Below are positions 34,378 through 47,544 of a stretch of 64,000 nt of DNA, piece after piece. The stretch is from Diprion similis (lineage: Eukaryota > Arthropoda > Insecta > Hymenoptera > Diprionidae). The notes beneath the pieces were generated by a model that worked only from the letters and a program-made list of their open reading frames with translations, had not been told where the DNA came from and ran no database searches. Location of the stretch: assembly GCF_021155765.1 (NCBI RefSeq), contig NC_060108.1:25445025-25509024 (forward strand). The letters run 5' to 3'. The number at the start of each line of letters is the position of its first letter. Within the stretch, counting starts at the first letter, position 1. The position numbers were made by a program, and so were the translations under genes.

Positions 34378-37300
34378 ATGGGGGCATTTTTAGATAAACC
34401 GCAAACAGACAAGTACAACGAGCATGGGGCTGGGAACGGTTTGCGATACGGAGTCGCCAGCATGCAGGGCTGGCGGGTTGAAATGGAAGATGCTCACCGA
34501 GCCATAACCGGTCTCGAGGGTGGTTTGTCGGATTGGAGTTACTTTGCCGTCTTCGATGGGCACGCAGGTGCTCTTGTGTCTGCGCACAGCGCGGAGCATT
34601 TGCTAGAGTCGATTATGCAAACGGAAGAGTTTAAGGCGGAGGATGTAATAAAGGGTATTCACTCAGGCTTTTTGAGATTAGACGACCGAATGCGAGACTT
34701 GCCCGAGATGATCACAGACAAGTCCGGCTCGACGGCGGTTTGTGCTTTTATTTCTCCCAGGCAAATATACATCGCCAACTGTGGAGATTCCAGGGCTGTA
34801 TTGTGCCGGTCTGGTAATCCAGTGTTCTCAACCAGAGACCACAAACCTGTTTTGCCTGCTGAGAAGGAGAGAATCCAAAAAGCTGGAGGGAGCGTCATGA
34901 TCCAACGGGTTAACGGGTCGCTCGCTGTTTCTAGAGCCTTAGGAGATTACGAGTACAAAAATGTCGAGGGTCGTGGCCCGTGCGAACAGCTAGTCTCACC
35001 AGAACCTGAAATTTTCGTCAGGGAAAGAGACGACGTTAATGACGAATTCCTCGTTCTGGCATGCGACGGGATTTGGGACGTTATGACCAATGAGGATCTC
35101 TGTGATTTCATTCGTTCTAGGCTACTCTTGACTGACGATTTGGAAGCAGTCACCAACCAAGTCATAGATACCTGCCTATATAAGGTGAGTCTTATCATTT
35201 CTTCCAGTCATCATTCTTGTCTTGATAAAATGTACAACTTTATCATCAAAGTGAAAATAGATAATGGATATCGTAGTGCAAAACTCGAGCTTTGCACCTT
35301 TGGAACAAAAATAGCTTGCTTCTTTTCCAGAGTCTTAAAGCTGTCATTTTTCAATCCCTTAATTTCATTTTGTTTTTTAAACAAGTTAAATTCGTCGTGT
35401 AAATTCAAGTATTCTTGTATTTTCCATAGTACTGTGAAGATAATTATATCATATTAATCATTGGGTACACGTTTGCCAGCCAGGAACAAATATTGTTTCT
35501 AATATATCTCAGATTAAAATAGAAACAGCAATGACTTGTACTATAATGTAGCAACAAGTAAAAATCTCTCACAGAATAATGAAATATTCTTAAATTTAAC
35601 GAAGCGTTCGTTACCTCTTTGCTGCTTCTAAAAATTATAGCATCATTCGTCGTTGATTATTTACTGTATTGAAAACCGAGTAAAAGAAGTAATCACTTGC
35701 CTGGGCTATAAATACTTATGAGTTGGTTAATTACGCGAGCCTGGGTACTTTAATCATGATAATAAACACTGGAAACTTTGAAGGAAGATAAAATATGGCT
35801 TGATAAACATGACCAGAAATTTATATTTCACCCAATTCTTTACTTTGAATATATTGAAATGTTGAAGGAACAGGAAATACACTTTTTGTATATTTTTATA
35901 CTCACCAGCACTGCTTTTCTACAAATATATGAACAAATTCTAATGGAATTGTAGGAAGATTGCATGTGTGCCATTACATTTCAATTATACAATTTTAATG
36001 ATTATGCTTGCATAGGTACAAAAATTCTCCGTAGATGGAATCTACAAAAATTAAAATTATGTGCAACTGGTTTTCCATGGAGTTGATTCGTATCTATATC
36101 GAAAAACCTGCTCACACTTTTATATCAGTTAATGTGTAATCACAAAAACACATATCTAGCTTTCCGATTTATTAATTCCTGTAAAATATTGTGTCTGTTG
36201 GTTAAGCAAGTACCAAGCTGATGGGCAAAAATAATATCGAGTGAACGTGCACTGTTGATTCCTTGTCTGAAGGTTTATTTATTTTTGGCATTATTTGTGA
36301 ACTCATGATAAGAATGCTGCCAGCTCATATGCGCAAACTCTCACTAATATAAGACATTTCTACTTGGGGAAAGCTGTAAATGCTGACCCATGAAATTATC
36401 CAGCTTGATTATCTTTTGGTAAAATACTTTTTTTCTGCCTTTCCAGGGCAGCCGAGACAACATGAGCATAGTTTTGGTAACGTTACCTGGTGCCCCGAAG
36501 CCAAGCGCAGATGCACAGAAGAAAGAAGCTGAATTGGAAATGGCCATTGAAAGGAGGATCAAAGGTTCATTCTCTTTTTCATACTCTCACTCTTTTCTCT
36601 CGTTTCTATGCTGCACTAACAGACGTATTTCAAGACGTCGTAAGCGCACTTGACATACGTCTGTGGTTTGAATAAATTCTGTGCAATCGTAATCAAGTAA
36701 CCAATCTACAAACCAACGTATAAAAGAGATAATTGCAATCTTTTTTAGGGGTTGTCTATTGATTATTGATCTATTACTTGTGTTGACCGTTTTATTCCGG
36801 ATTGATTTAGAAAAACCTGCAAGTAATTCAATCCCAGAGAGTTCAACTGTCGTAAATTGATCTATAAATCACTAACTCTTATAACTAACTAAACCTAAAT
36901 GGGTGCATGAAATTATGTCAAACTAGTCCTACCTTAACATTATGTCACCCAGTGGTGCTTTTTCTCAACTGGAATCTCAACGTAATAAGTGAGCAATAAA
37001 CCAAAGTATCACGCGATAACATTTTATCACTATCGTTTTGATGAATCGAGAAATATTTCTGCTAGTCATCAGACAGTTTTAACACCTGAGTATTATATTT
37101 TCTTCCATTAGTTCTAAAATACTATTTTTTTCCCTTTTGTATCATATTTAGAAAAATAGTTGAATAACAAAAATTGGTGTCTACTTTCTAATACTTCTTA
37201 CTTAAGTATAAAAAATTGAAACACCAAAATAGTCGAGAAGCAATATTATTAAATAATGGAGCGTTGAATCCAACACATAGCTTATGTTAGAAGGAGCTCG

Positions 37301-40300
37301 TCTACAAAAATGAATCGGAGCAAAACTGAGCAGATAAGTCCATCTTAGGGTATCACAAGCTGATCTTAAACTATGCCTTTGATTCGACAATCTAGAAAAT
37401 GAGAAACGGTAAGAACCATTTTTAAAAGAGATTATTAAACTCGCGCATAAATAGGAAAAGAAGGATAGGGGCGACCAAAAGAGAGAAAAACAGGGAGAGA
37501 GAAATATAGCTGATAAATAAATTCAATCTTGTAACTGAAGCGTGTGATATGATAATATTTGTTAACATCTAAGCAACTATGGAAAGCTTCTAGAGCTTGA
37601 CATGTTCAAAATTCGACCAAATTGAATCTCACGTATGATTTGATATCATATATGTAATGTAAAGACATAAGTATTAACTTGCAACGTTGAATTAATGAAG
37701 ACATATTTGAGTTTTTGTCAAAATGAAAGGAGTCTTAGATTATATAAAAAATCAGCCGAAACAATATGTATACTATCGATGTTCATGGTATCTGTTTCAT
37801 AGGTAACAAGAAGCAATTCTTAATAGATCTTCCTTAGATTAAAGAGTAACGAGATATTCTATGCATATTTACCCCATTATTATATTCGCTCGACAGAGCT
37901 TAAAATACTTCATCTTCACAGTCACAGCGATTATTCTCAATTCCTATTTGAATAGAATGAACGAACAAAATTGCAAATAGTTTGCGTAAAAGCTAGACTT
38001 TGTACATTAGCATCTATTTAAAGAAAAATAAGATTATTATGGTGTCAATTGCATACATATATTTACCATGCTTTCGAGATATTATCTCATCAAAGAATGT
38101 TCTAACGTAAACATATTTGTTATATAGAACCCACAAGCCTTATAATGCAAAGTAAAAGATTACTCTATACCAGTTGTTTATAGATTATCATGAAACTTTC
38201 TGTTTCATTCGTGAAAATGTATTCAACGTTTTGGATAGTTACAATACTTTTAAGTGCAACTTACGTTAATATGTAGTAATAGTTTTAATAGAAACATTTT
38301 AGTCTTGAAATGTTTAATATATTTTATTAAAATTCAGAGTTTAAACGATATATTACAAATTTCTGAATAAGCAAATTTGTACTCGGGTTCCAAATGGATG
38401 GAATGCAAATATTTTACTATCAGCTGAAATTATGTAAAATCCGGTGAACTAAGGAGCCAAACAACATTTATAAACAAACATTTTATTGACATTTTTCGCT
38501 AACAATTGTATTTGTAGAAAATAGCTATGTTTACGTGCTTATATTATTAGTGGAAAGGAGATATGAAAATTTTACACAGTATTACATTTCATTATTCTCC
38601 ATTCAAGTATGGAATATATTTCCTTTCAAATATAATATTAATTAGTCGAATTTCAAGTCATTCCTTTTAGATTTCATTGTTAACAAATGTTTGAGATTCT
38701 ACTATTCAGACCAGTCTTACATTATAACTTGCTATTCCTATAGCGTTGAATTTACTGTAGCATCTATTGTGCTTTCAGAAAATCAACCTATTTTAGTCGT
38801 TTGTTTGTTGTGAGGAATGTAATCATGTACTTTAGTAGTCACAGGAAGATTAATTGATGTTTGGAAAAATGGCTATTCATTTGACTTTACCTTGGCACAG
38901 ATTTTCTTTTACTCTGTACAGTGTAATAGAATTACTGGGCCAGAGTAATTTTACAATCATCTAGTTTTTTCACTCCAATTTCAACTATTGTGTTATACTA
39001 CATCTTCAGAGACGTATATATGACTTGCTGACATTCAGCTAAATTTTTACAAAGAGAAAACTCATCTATTATCAGAGCAAACATGCAGAGACAAATAGAT
39101 CATAAATGCAATTAGCCTATGAATGCATCAGTGTAAACACAGTGAGCCAGTGTTATTATGGTATATAATGGTAAAGATAAAATCTTAAGATTCTCGACTC
39201 CACAATCAGTAGTTGGAATGAAGTAGAAAAATATTAGCTCGGAATAAAGGAAAGTAGTCAAATCCCGTCCGATGATTCTGTCAGAAACATTCTATTCCCT
39301 GTAACGTAATTTCATTGATGTCAAGTTTTTCTAGAAATGGACGTCAAGCATTATTGCACAGTGCTATTCCTGAAGTATTATATCTCATAGAGATAACAAG
39401 AAAATAGATACATAGATGTATATTATATATATTAGTCATTATTCATGTTATGTAGTCAATTTAATTATTACCAAAGATATATGTTACCACCGTAGATATG
39501 ATTGGTGTTTTCAACCAAGTTTCTTAAACAGTCAAAATTGAAATTTATCCAATTGATAAAATTGAAAGTTTAGACCAATAATTAGAAATCGCATCTTCTA
39601 CACACCAATATAATGTCAATTGTAACTGACTTTTTAAATCGTTAAAATTATATATATATATACACGGATCGAGAGATCATTGGCAATTGATGAAAGTCAA
39701 TATATTACTGGAACAATTATCAGATAAAACGTAACTTAGACAGTTGTGATATGTAACTATTGTTAAGAATATTGAATTTGTAAGTGGATTTTTAACTTTG
39801 TTAAAGTTAGTTCCGTAAGATACAAATGACGAAATTTTTGAAGGAGCTTACGTGAGTAAAGGAATATTACGATAACATTGGATATGAATTTTGTGAAGTA
39901 GTCCAAATTGAATTTTTTTACCTGTATTCCAAGAAGTTATTGTAGTGGAATCAATATTATCGAACGCATTTCTATTTTTCCTAAGAATTAGTATTGGTAC
40001 AATCCAAGTGGTCAATTCAAATATCTGTATGTTAGGTTTCGCAACTTGTCATTATTTACTGAAAAAAATTATTGAATAATATTGTTTAATTATCACCTTT
40101 GGACTTGGTCAATATGACATACCCAAGTAATTTCCAAACTGCAATAGTAATTAATCCATAGAAAACAAAAATAAATTGATAAGTATTTTCTTATATCAAA
40201 ACATGCATGTTTACGAGATGAAACAGGTACGTGCAAACTCAGTTTCAAAATACTCGATTCTGTTTCATTTTCTTGACATTAAATTTTAGTTCATTTTCCA

Positions 40301-43300
40301 CGTTTAACGGCAATGCATTTCTTATGGAAAAAATTGCGATTGCCGTTACTTGTAAAGGAACACACTTGTTTCCGAAATTTCCTGTTAAGTAAACGAAGTA
40401 TCTGAAACAATTCCAAAGGTGAAGAAATTTTTTGTTTTTATATTTCACTCAAAGCAAGATCAATGTATCTACTTATGACCGGAGTATCTGTGTTTATTAC
40501 TGTTCCCATAAGAAATGTACTGTAACAGTAGTTTATTCCAGTCCTAAGTAGCTGCATGTTTAGATATTTTCATTTGAATATTTAGCTAATTAAAAAATAT
40601 TTGTCACTTGAAGGTTTATCACTAAACAATTACTCGCTAATCTCACCGATTATTACATCTCTATGTTATGTAACACTTAATTCTTATTTACAATGTAGAA
40701 ATTTTTAAATCCCAAAGCCTTATATCAACTAAGTTTCAAAGTGTTTCTCAAATGTCGCCATCCAATGTGTAACCAGGCTCAAATCTTGACAGCAATTTCG
40801 CATATGATTATTCGAATTAAATTCCAAAAATGACCAACATTTTTCAAACATTAAATGACAAAAAGCAACAATAGTTTATATCGTCAATCAATATCGTAAT
40901 AAACACACAACGAGTATGTGTTCATGATACCGAATGTTTTACAATTTCTCTGAATTCTATTTCGAATAAGCAGACACTAGAACACTTTGAGTTAATCATT
41001 GTCATTGTGTTGACAGAAATAGTAACGCAGCAGGAGGGTCAGGACGGAATCGATTTCCCACAGCTGCTCCAACATCTTATAGACCAGGAAATGCCCAATC
41101 TTCCACCCGGAGGTGGTCTTCCTGCCAAGTAAGTTGATTTCTTAATGCACCTTGAATCACATTGATGGCTGAATGCAAGAATAAACTGAGCCCTTTCACA
41201 CCCACGGACAAACTCTATACAGCCTTATACTAAGTGTCGCCATTGAATCACAATGTGACATGACACACCTTCTCATTGACTGTAAACTTTTACATGAATT
41301 CATTTACTCAGGAATTTTGCCTCTTCTTCCTTTACAATTAAATTTATCCATACCAACAATTGAATCAAGTTTAACTCACCATCGCTTCGAGCGCACCTCT
41401 TATGTTTTATGGCAACCAAAAATTTTCGTTTTTTCTGCAGCACGGGAAATTTTTTCACTTTTCAAAATGCCATCTTTATTACCTTTAACTATACTACCTT
41501 TATTTGTATAATATTTGTTAACGCTACTTTGTTTGTACAAATTTCGTAACAGACACTTGTATTGTTAAGGAAATGTGCAGAATGACTTAAACGTTTGCCT
41601 GCTCCTACAGAGGCATGTCGACTAACTATTAAGTCAGCCTACCATACACGTGTAGCAGAGCGAAGCTGTTGAATGCTTATATAATAAAATTGTGTTAGGT
41701 TGGTTGTTAACGCAGCACACAACACAAAGAAAGAACATAGTCTATTAGCAATTTGGCTGGATACCAAAGTACATAATTAGATTACTCTGGCAACAGGATG
41801 ATCAAGGTACCCTCGACCTTGGGTATAACTGTATCATGATACAAGTTTACTTAAAATAGGTATTTTTAACACACTGCAGAGCGATAACGACTAACTATTT
41901 ACTTTTCGTCGCACAGCAGGCTGCTGTAGTGGTGTCCTCAGTCATAATTTTTCTTTTTATCTCGATAATTTTTTGTTCCTGAAATTTATATCATTACTAA
42001 TTGTATACCGTTGCAATTTTCAATCAGCATTGACTAATCATCCCATTTTCTTTGTCTTCTCCACAGGCGACCGTTCATCGAACAGGTGTTCCGGGAAGTT
42101 TGCCCCAGCAGGGCGAACAGTGTAAGTCTTGGATACGATTTGCCTTCATATTAACTAACCCACGACTCTTATTCCGTGACACACACACACACACACGCAC
42201 ATACACAGACACACACCAAACGTACAATTATTACCCATTTCACACATCAAAATCCATTCTTTATATTCATTCAAGTACAATAAAACATAAAACAGTGGAA
42301 TTTGTTCTTCGCTGAATTCATATACGCATGCATCAATAAATACCATTTGTCGACGAAAAAAAGAAAAAAAAAGTATGAAAAATCTGCCGTTACATCACAG
42401 GTAATAGTAATTCATATGTTACCCAATCTCGATCAGGTGAGGCGTTGAATGGTAGGAAAATTCTCTATGGAATGCGGTATTGTGCTAAACTTTACTAAAA
42501 TTATAAAGAACATAAAAATTAAAAAATGAATAAATTATTTGAAAAAAAAAGAAGAAAAAAACAATATGAAAAAACTCAGGGAATGTCACTACTTTTTGAA
42601 AGATATATAATATATTTGATACCCTTAGTGTGAAATAGTTAGGCTAAATAACTGTTACAGCATTATAACGTACAAGTATCAGCGGCAGATTTTATCATTA
42701 ATTAAAAAAAGAAAAGTTATAGGAAAAAAGAAAAAACATAGAGTGCAAGCACTTGAGGAATTATTCTATAATTAAATGGAGTAATTTCCAAAGTGATATT
42801 AAACAGTGTGTCCATTCATTCATTCGATCATTTCATTTCATTTTATTGCATATCTATACCATATAAAGGCAAATTCAGAATCAATAATTAATTGTACATA
42901 AATTACATCATATTTGTTCTCAACATAGACCGGATTGAGCATTTTTACAACCATTAAATATGAATAAATTTATCGATATTGCGCTCCATTATTTTCTAAC
43001 GGCTATTGATTCTGGTAATGTTGTTTCGCATTCAAAAAACAAAAAAACACTGGCTCTTTTCCTATCGAATATGGCAAACGACAAACAATGCATGGATCAA
43101 TACTATATTTTTTTTTATTTTCATCCGAATATTTTTCTGTTATTGTTAAGCTCAACTTGACTAATGTCTTAACCTTGTCTCAGTCAGCTACAACGAAAAT
43201 GTATTTTTCGTGTACCACATATTCGTGCGCATATATATTTTCAGATACTTGAAAAACTTTAAAACTGCGTTGAGAATATCTCTATAATCTGAGGAATGAT

Positions 43301-46300
43301 TATTATTATCAAATCCGTAAAGAATACATTTTCTTGTAACTATACCACTGCGAGTTCTGAAAAATGAAATAAACGTGGAAAAAATTTGATACTGTAACGA
43401 AATTAGAATTATCATTGAGCGACAATTGGTAATAGTGGTAATGGTTTCACTGCAAACTGCCATGTAGAATGAACTTGAACGACAGACTCTGGTAAAGGCA
43501 AATCATGAACGTGATTGATATTCCTAATTTTTACCTAATACCTACTGGTACCCATTGTTGGATTTTATACAATTTCCTCCCATAAATATATCTAAAGGTA
43601 TAAGCAAGAAATGAAAATATATTCAAATTATTATGCAGAGTTTTGCCAAATATTGTATTGTGTCTATAAGTCATACTTTCTTATAATTTTTATTCTTCGT
43701 GAGTTACGACTTACTTAAGATTTTCCAAACGAGTTGAGGACTCGAGATTGCTTGATCTCCTGATTGTACGAATGAATTCTGATGATTCGCCCTAAAATCC
43801 CAACCTCACGATAAATGTGCCAACAATTTCAGATTTTTTAAACATCACTTTGTTTTGTAGAATTGAGATTCGAGTATAAAAGAACATCGTTAATATGGTA
43901 TATTATTTTACAAGTTTCACCTGACTATGTGTTTGTTAACTTATCCGCAGTGAATAAGAGACTATTTGGTCAAGAAATGACGTTGGCAAGAATGGGAAAT
44001 ATTTAAAAAGTCTAGATTTGTATTTGATAAGTTGTTAACACAATAGAATATTTTTATGGCACCCTCTGCTGTGTTGAAATGCGTAATATTACAATATAAT
44101 GATTATATATTTTTGTAGTTTTAGAGGACTCATGCTCAGAATATTAAATCATGACTGGTCAATTTTCTCAGCTATAAAAACAAGCAATCAAAGAAAACAA
44201 AAATTATAAAAAAAAAATGTTATGAAAATAATGTCTTGCTTTAGGCAATCTTATGGTTTGTCAGGGTTCATTTTAAAATGAGCTTGTACTTACTTATTTA
44301 CTTACTTAATGGACAAATTGGCCCAAAGCTTTAAAAAAAAACGAGCAGTCCTGTATATAATATTTAGAATCGGTGTCTATGGATATCTGTACTGATGTTA
44401 TGTTTATGCAATATTGGAAATCTGTCAATAATATTATAGCAGCGAAGGAGGCCTTGAATATAATTCCATATATACGATTTTGAGAAATCTTATCTGCTCA
44501 CGTATTAAAAATTATCTCATATTAGGTTTGGTATCATATATTCGTATCTGAATTCGTAGTCAGGACTGAAAACTCCCCATTCATATTATTCCATTGCAGA
44601 AGTTGGCCAAATTTTTATTAGCTAAAATGAGAAAACTTTCTGAAATCTATCATTCAATTTAAGGGGGTGCACTAGTCATTTCGACGTTGATGTATACATC
44701 TTTAAACATCAAAGTCCACATATATCATGATAAATATGATAGACATTAATTAACAGCCGCATTTAATACACAATTATGAAAAAAAGAATTGAAATACATT
44801 TTTATTTGACGCAGAATTACCGCTGAAATAAAGAAATGACATGAATTCTACGAATTTACTATTACGATTTCGTAGAATCCGTGCCATTTCTTTATTTCTG
44901 CGTCAAATGAAAATTCGTTGGAGTGTTTTTGTCCAGAATTGTGTCTAGAATGTCTAGGCCTGTTGAGCCTCTTTTCGCGTTTGCAGTATGTGGACTTTGA
45001 TATTTGGAGATAAAAACATCAATGTCGAAATCGATCAGGGCACTCTCTCAACTCCTTGAACTAGAATTGTACCTGTATTTAATTGTGATTAGACTTCTAA
45101 TCAAGTTTCTAAAACAAATCCAGTCAAGATTTATTCCCAAGTTGATCAACAAACGAATAACATTGATTGAAACTTGTTTCTATTCATTAAATACCAATTT
45201 CAATATCGCGTTACTTTTAAAATCGAAATCATTGTGACACTAAAACTATTAGGTCACAGCAGCAGTGCAAAATTTCTACAAATATTTCCATTATTATTTG
45301 AATAATCGTATTTCACTATTACAACGTAAATTAAAAATGAACATTCGTCGAAATATTATTTTTGTGACAGATATTTAAAAGTAGTACTGACCAATTAATC
45401 TATAATATACGTCGCGACTCGAATTTCCTTCCCTTCACGATTTAATCGTAAAAAAAAAAATGGAAATCAAGGCCTTCACCGAAATTTATCAATGTAGCAC
45501 ACACATACCAAAGTATATTATTGTCCCTCCCCCCCTACCCCAGTAGTGAAAATAATAATAAGAGAAGTAGCAAAGCTTAGCATTTCACTGTCTTTTGGAA
45601 ATAAGAATTTTAAAAAAAAACCCACAAGTGCGGTTCCAATCATAAAATTGTATTTGACAATGCTTCTTCAATCACCTCGAAATTATGCGAGTATAAAAAA
45701 AGACAAGTTGAACAGATTGATTAGTAGTTGTTCCAGATCATTTTTATTGCATTCTTATTTTCAGTTGACAGAAAATTATATTATATCAGGTCAGAGCAAG
45801 AGTAGAAAACTTCGTAAACTATATTTTTATTTCAATATTTTGAAATCTTTACAAATCTTTCTTATTACCTGCTGCTATTCTAAATCTATTAAAATCGGCG
45901 GGAAAAAATACTTACAAATTATAGTCAAATAGTAGAACTGTTTTTGATCTAACTCAAATCATCAGAGATATACGAATGAAACAAGTATAGAAGCATGGTG
46001 TATTCCTTTGGTCGATTGGAACGTTTATTTTTTACGATAACTGACTCTTGCTCTTGAGTGATGCGCATGTAGTTAGCTTGCTTTGTGCATAGTCCTATTC
46101 TGTATAAACTTGCTTCTGGCCTGGCGTTGAAAAGGATGTAATGTCGGAACTCGATTGTTATTGTCAATTTTCCTTGAGTATTATATATCAATTATGAAAA
46201 TTTATATTTGTAACAGCGTTGTAACTTGTAAATACTTGTGATTGTAAGGTATTTTGTTAAGGAAAGCGGAGAGACTTGTACCTTTCAGAATAGGACTAGT

Positions 46301-47544
46301 ATATAGCTAGAAATAAACTCATATATTATGTGTATAATCAAAAACCAAACTATTTTCTCAATGACTACGTTATGCCGATAAAACTTTGCTGTTGCTTAAT
46401 TTATATATTTCTTTTTCGAACTGCCTCTTAAGACATTATACATTTTGGCAATGCATCTCGTTTAAGGAATGCTAAAAATAACAGCTCTACCAAAACGAGG
46501 ACATTGCTACACATTCTTATTGTTTGATGCAGGCACTGCCTAAACCAATAAGAGTGCTCAAATAAATTGGAATTGGTATTAAAATACTGCGATATCTTTC
46601 ACACATTCGTGAATTTCAGTACAGAGGTGTTGTCCATAACTTTCACCATGAATTTTCAACAGACGGAAATTATATTACATACATCTTTGTAAATATTGAT
46701 AATGTTCTTTGCCATCACCTGCATCATGCAATTGCGGCCTTAGTTCTTAAAAATATATGACTATTAGTCACCAGCATTTGGTAAAAGCATCAAAGATTAT
46801 ATTTACATTTACATTATACAATATGATTAACAGAAGCTTGAGACAGAAAATCATGGTATAATCCATAGAAGTTCTATGATGATAATTCCACCATATTCCA
46901 ACTAAACTCAAGATAATAATATAACTAACTCTTCTCTCCTTATTTAATTAACTTTCCATAATTTACTACAATATATCAAATATGCGAGAAGAAATTATTT
47001 AGCGAAAAGAAATTCGTTATGTCCAGTGAGGGTCAATAGATCATACAAGTGAACAGGAAAGTAACTATATTATCTGAAATTCCTTATATCGATAAAAATC
47101 AGAACACGTTATCGTATTGGTAACTGAAAGTGTCGTTTAATCGTGTATTTATAGGCATCGTAATATTGATTTTCAAAATCTCTTTTCATCGCTCGTACAA
47201 CAGTTCAAAGTATACAAAATCCATTTGATGCTGCATTATTTATAATACGCGCTATGTTGCAAATAATTTATGTCTTATCGTAAGAACTTCATCTGAGGAA
47301 TAATAGACCTTATTGATTATCTGAACCATAAAAATTTTTTGTCGAGCAAACTAAACTTGAAGTAAACAGACCTAGCTTAAACTTTAACACTGAATAATTT
47401 AACATCGAATAAGCCGATGTATTTATACCCATTCTTAATGACTAATTTTATTGAAATTCGAAAATGGTAACATTTTCTCTGCAGGATCAACGTGGAGCAA
47501 ATGCGATGAGTAATGCAACAAGTGGGTACAGGTGTCATTTGTAG
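34378..47544 (+). CDS. alph: PPM1A/PPM1B-type Mg/Mn-dependent Ser/Thr phosphatase (alphabet-like)
   Basis: PP2C-family phosphatase; fly alphabet and vertebrate PPM1A/B dampen MAPK and stress-kinase signalling. Coding exons 34378-35184, 36447-36564, 41017-41128, 42067-42121 and 47485-47544 join in phase to 383 aa, close to human PPM1A (382). MGAFLDKP predicts N-myristoylation. The metal site is FAVFD60-G61-H-A-G, ACD230-GIWD and GSRD273-NMS. The PPM1A/B helical extension follows (about residues 300-345). Exon 2 ends at a weak donor (AAAG, then GTTCAT). Without the last splice, exon 4 reads on ten codons to TAA at 42152-42154, giving 374 aa with a [10 protein letters not shown] end. With it, a 19-residue end finishing SGYRCHL is used. 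Introns 2 (4.5 kb) and 4 (5.4 kb) are large. The catalytic exons are certain; the last exon is an inference from a strong GTAAGT donor and CTCTGCAG acceptor. Confidence 0.9.
42122..42154 (+). other. Alternative read-through 3' end of the phosphatase
   Basis: If the GTAAGT donor at 42122 is skipped, the frame adds [10 protein letters not shown] and stops at TAA (42152-42154). An (AC)n tract follows, then AT-rich DNA that could be a 3' UTR. Confidence 0.35.
42180..42218 (+). repeat. (AC)n microsatellite
   Basis: Perfect CA units followed by an imperfect CA-rich tail, just after the read-through stop of the phosphatase gene. Confidence 0.85.
44661..45048. mobile_element. Foldback element in the phosphatase last intron
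   Basis: Outer arms: ATTTCGACGTTGATG near 44678 pairs with CATCAATGTCGAAAT near 45018, and ATCAAAGTCCACATA near 44708 pairs with TATGTGGACTTTGATAT near 44990. Inner arms: TTATTTGACGCAG ... AAATAAAGAAATG near 44800-44840 pairs with CATTTCTTTATTT ... CTGCGTCAAATGAAAA near 44884-44914. The 77-codon frame over the right arm (45004-45237) has no family resemblance and is not called a gene. Confidence 0.65.

Noticed and set aside
35185-35457. Extension of the phosphatase first exon into a 359-aa protein
   Set aside because: The frame runs through a strong GTGAGT donor into AT-rich intron. The family sequence continues at exon 36447 (GSRDNMS).
45546-45932. 128-codon frame in the phosphatase last intron
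   Set aside because: Lys/Ser/Ile-rich composition typical of AT-rich chance frames; no motif or splice support.
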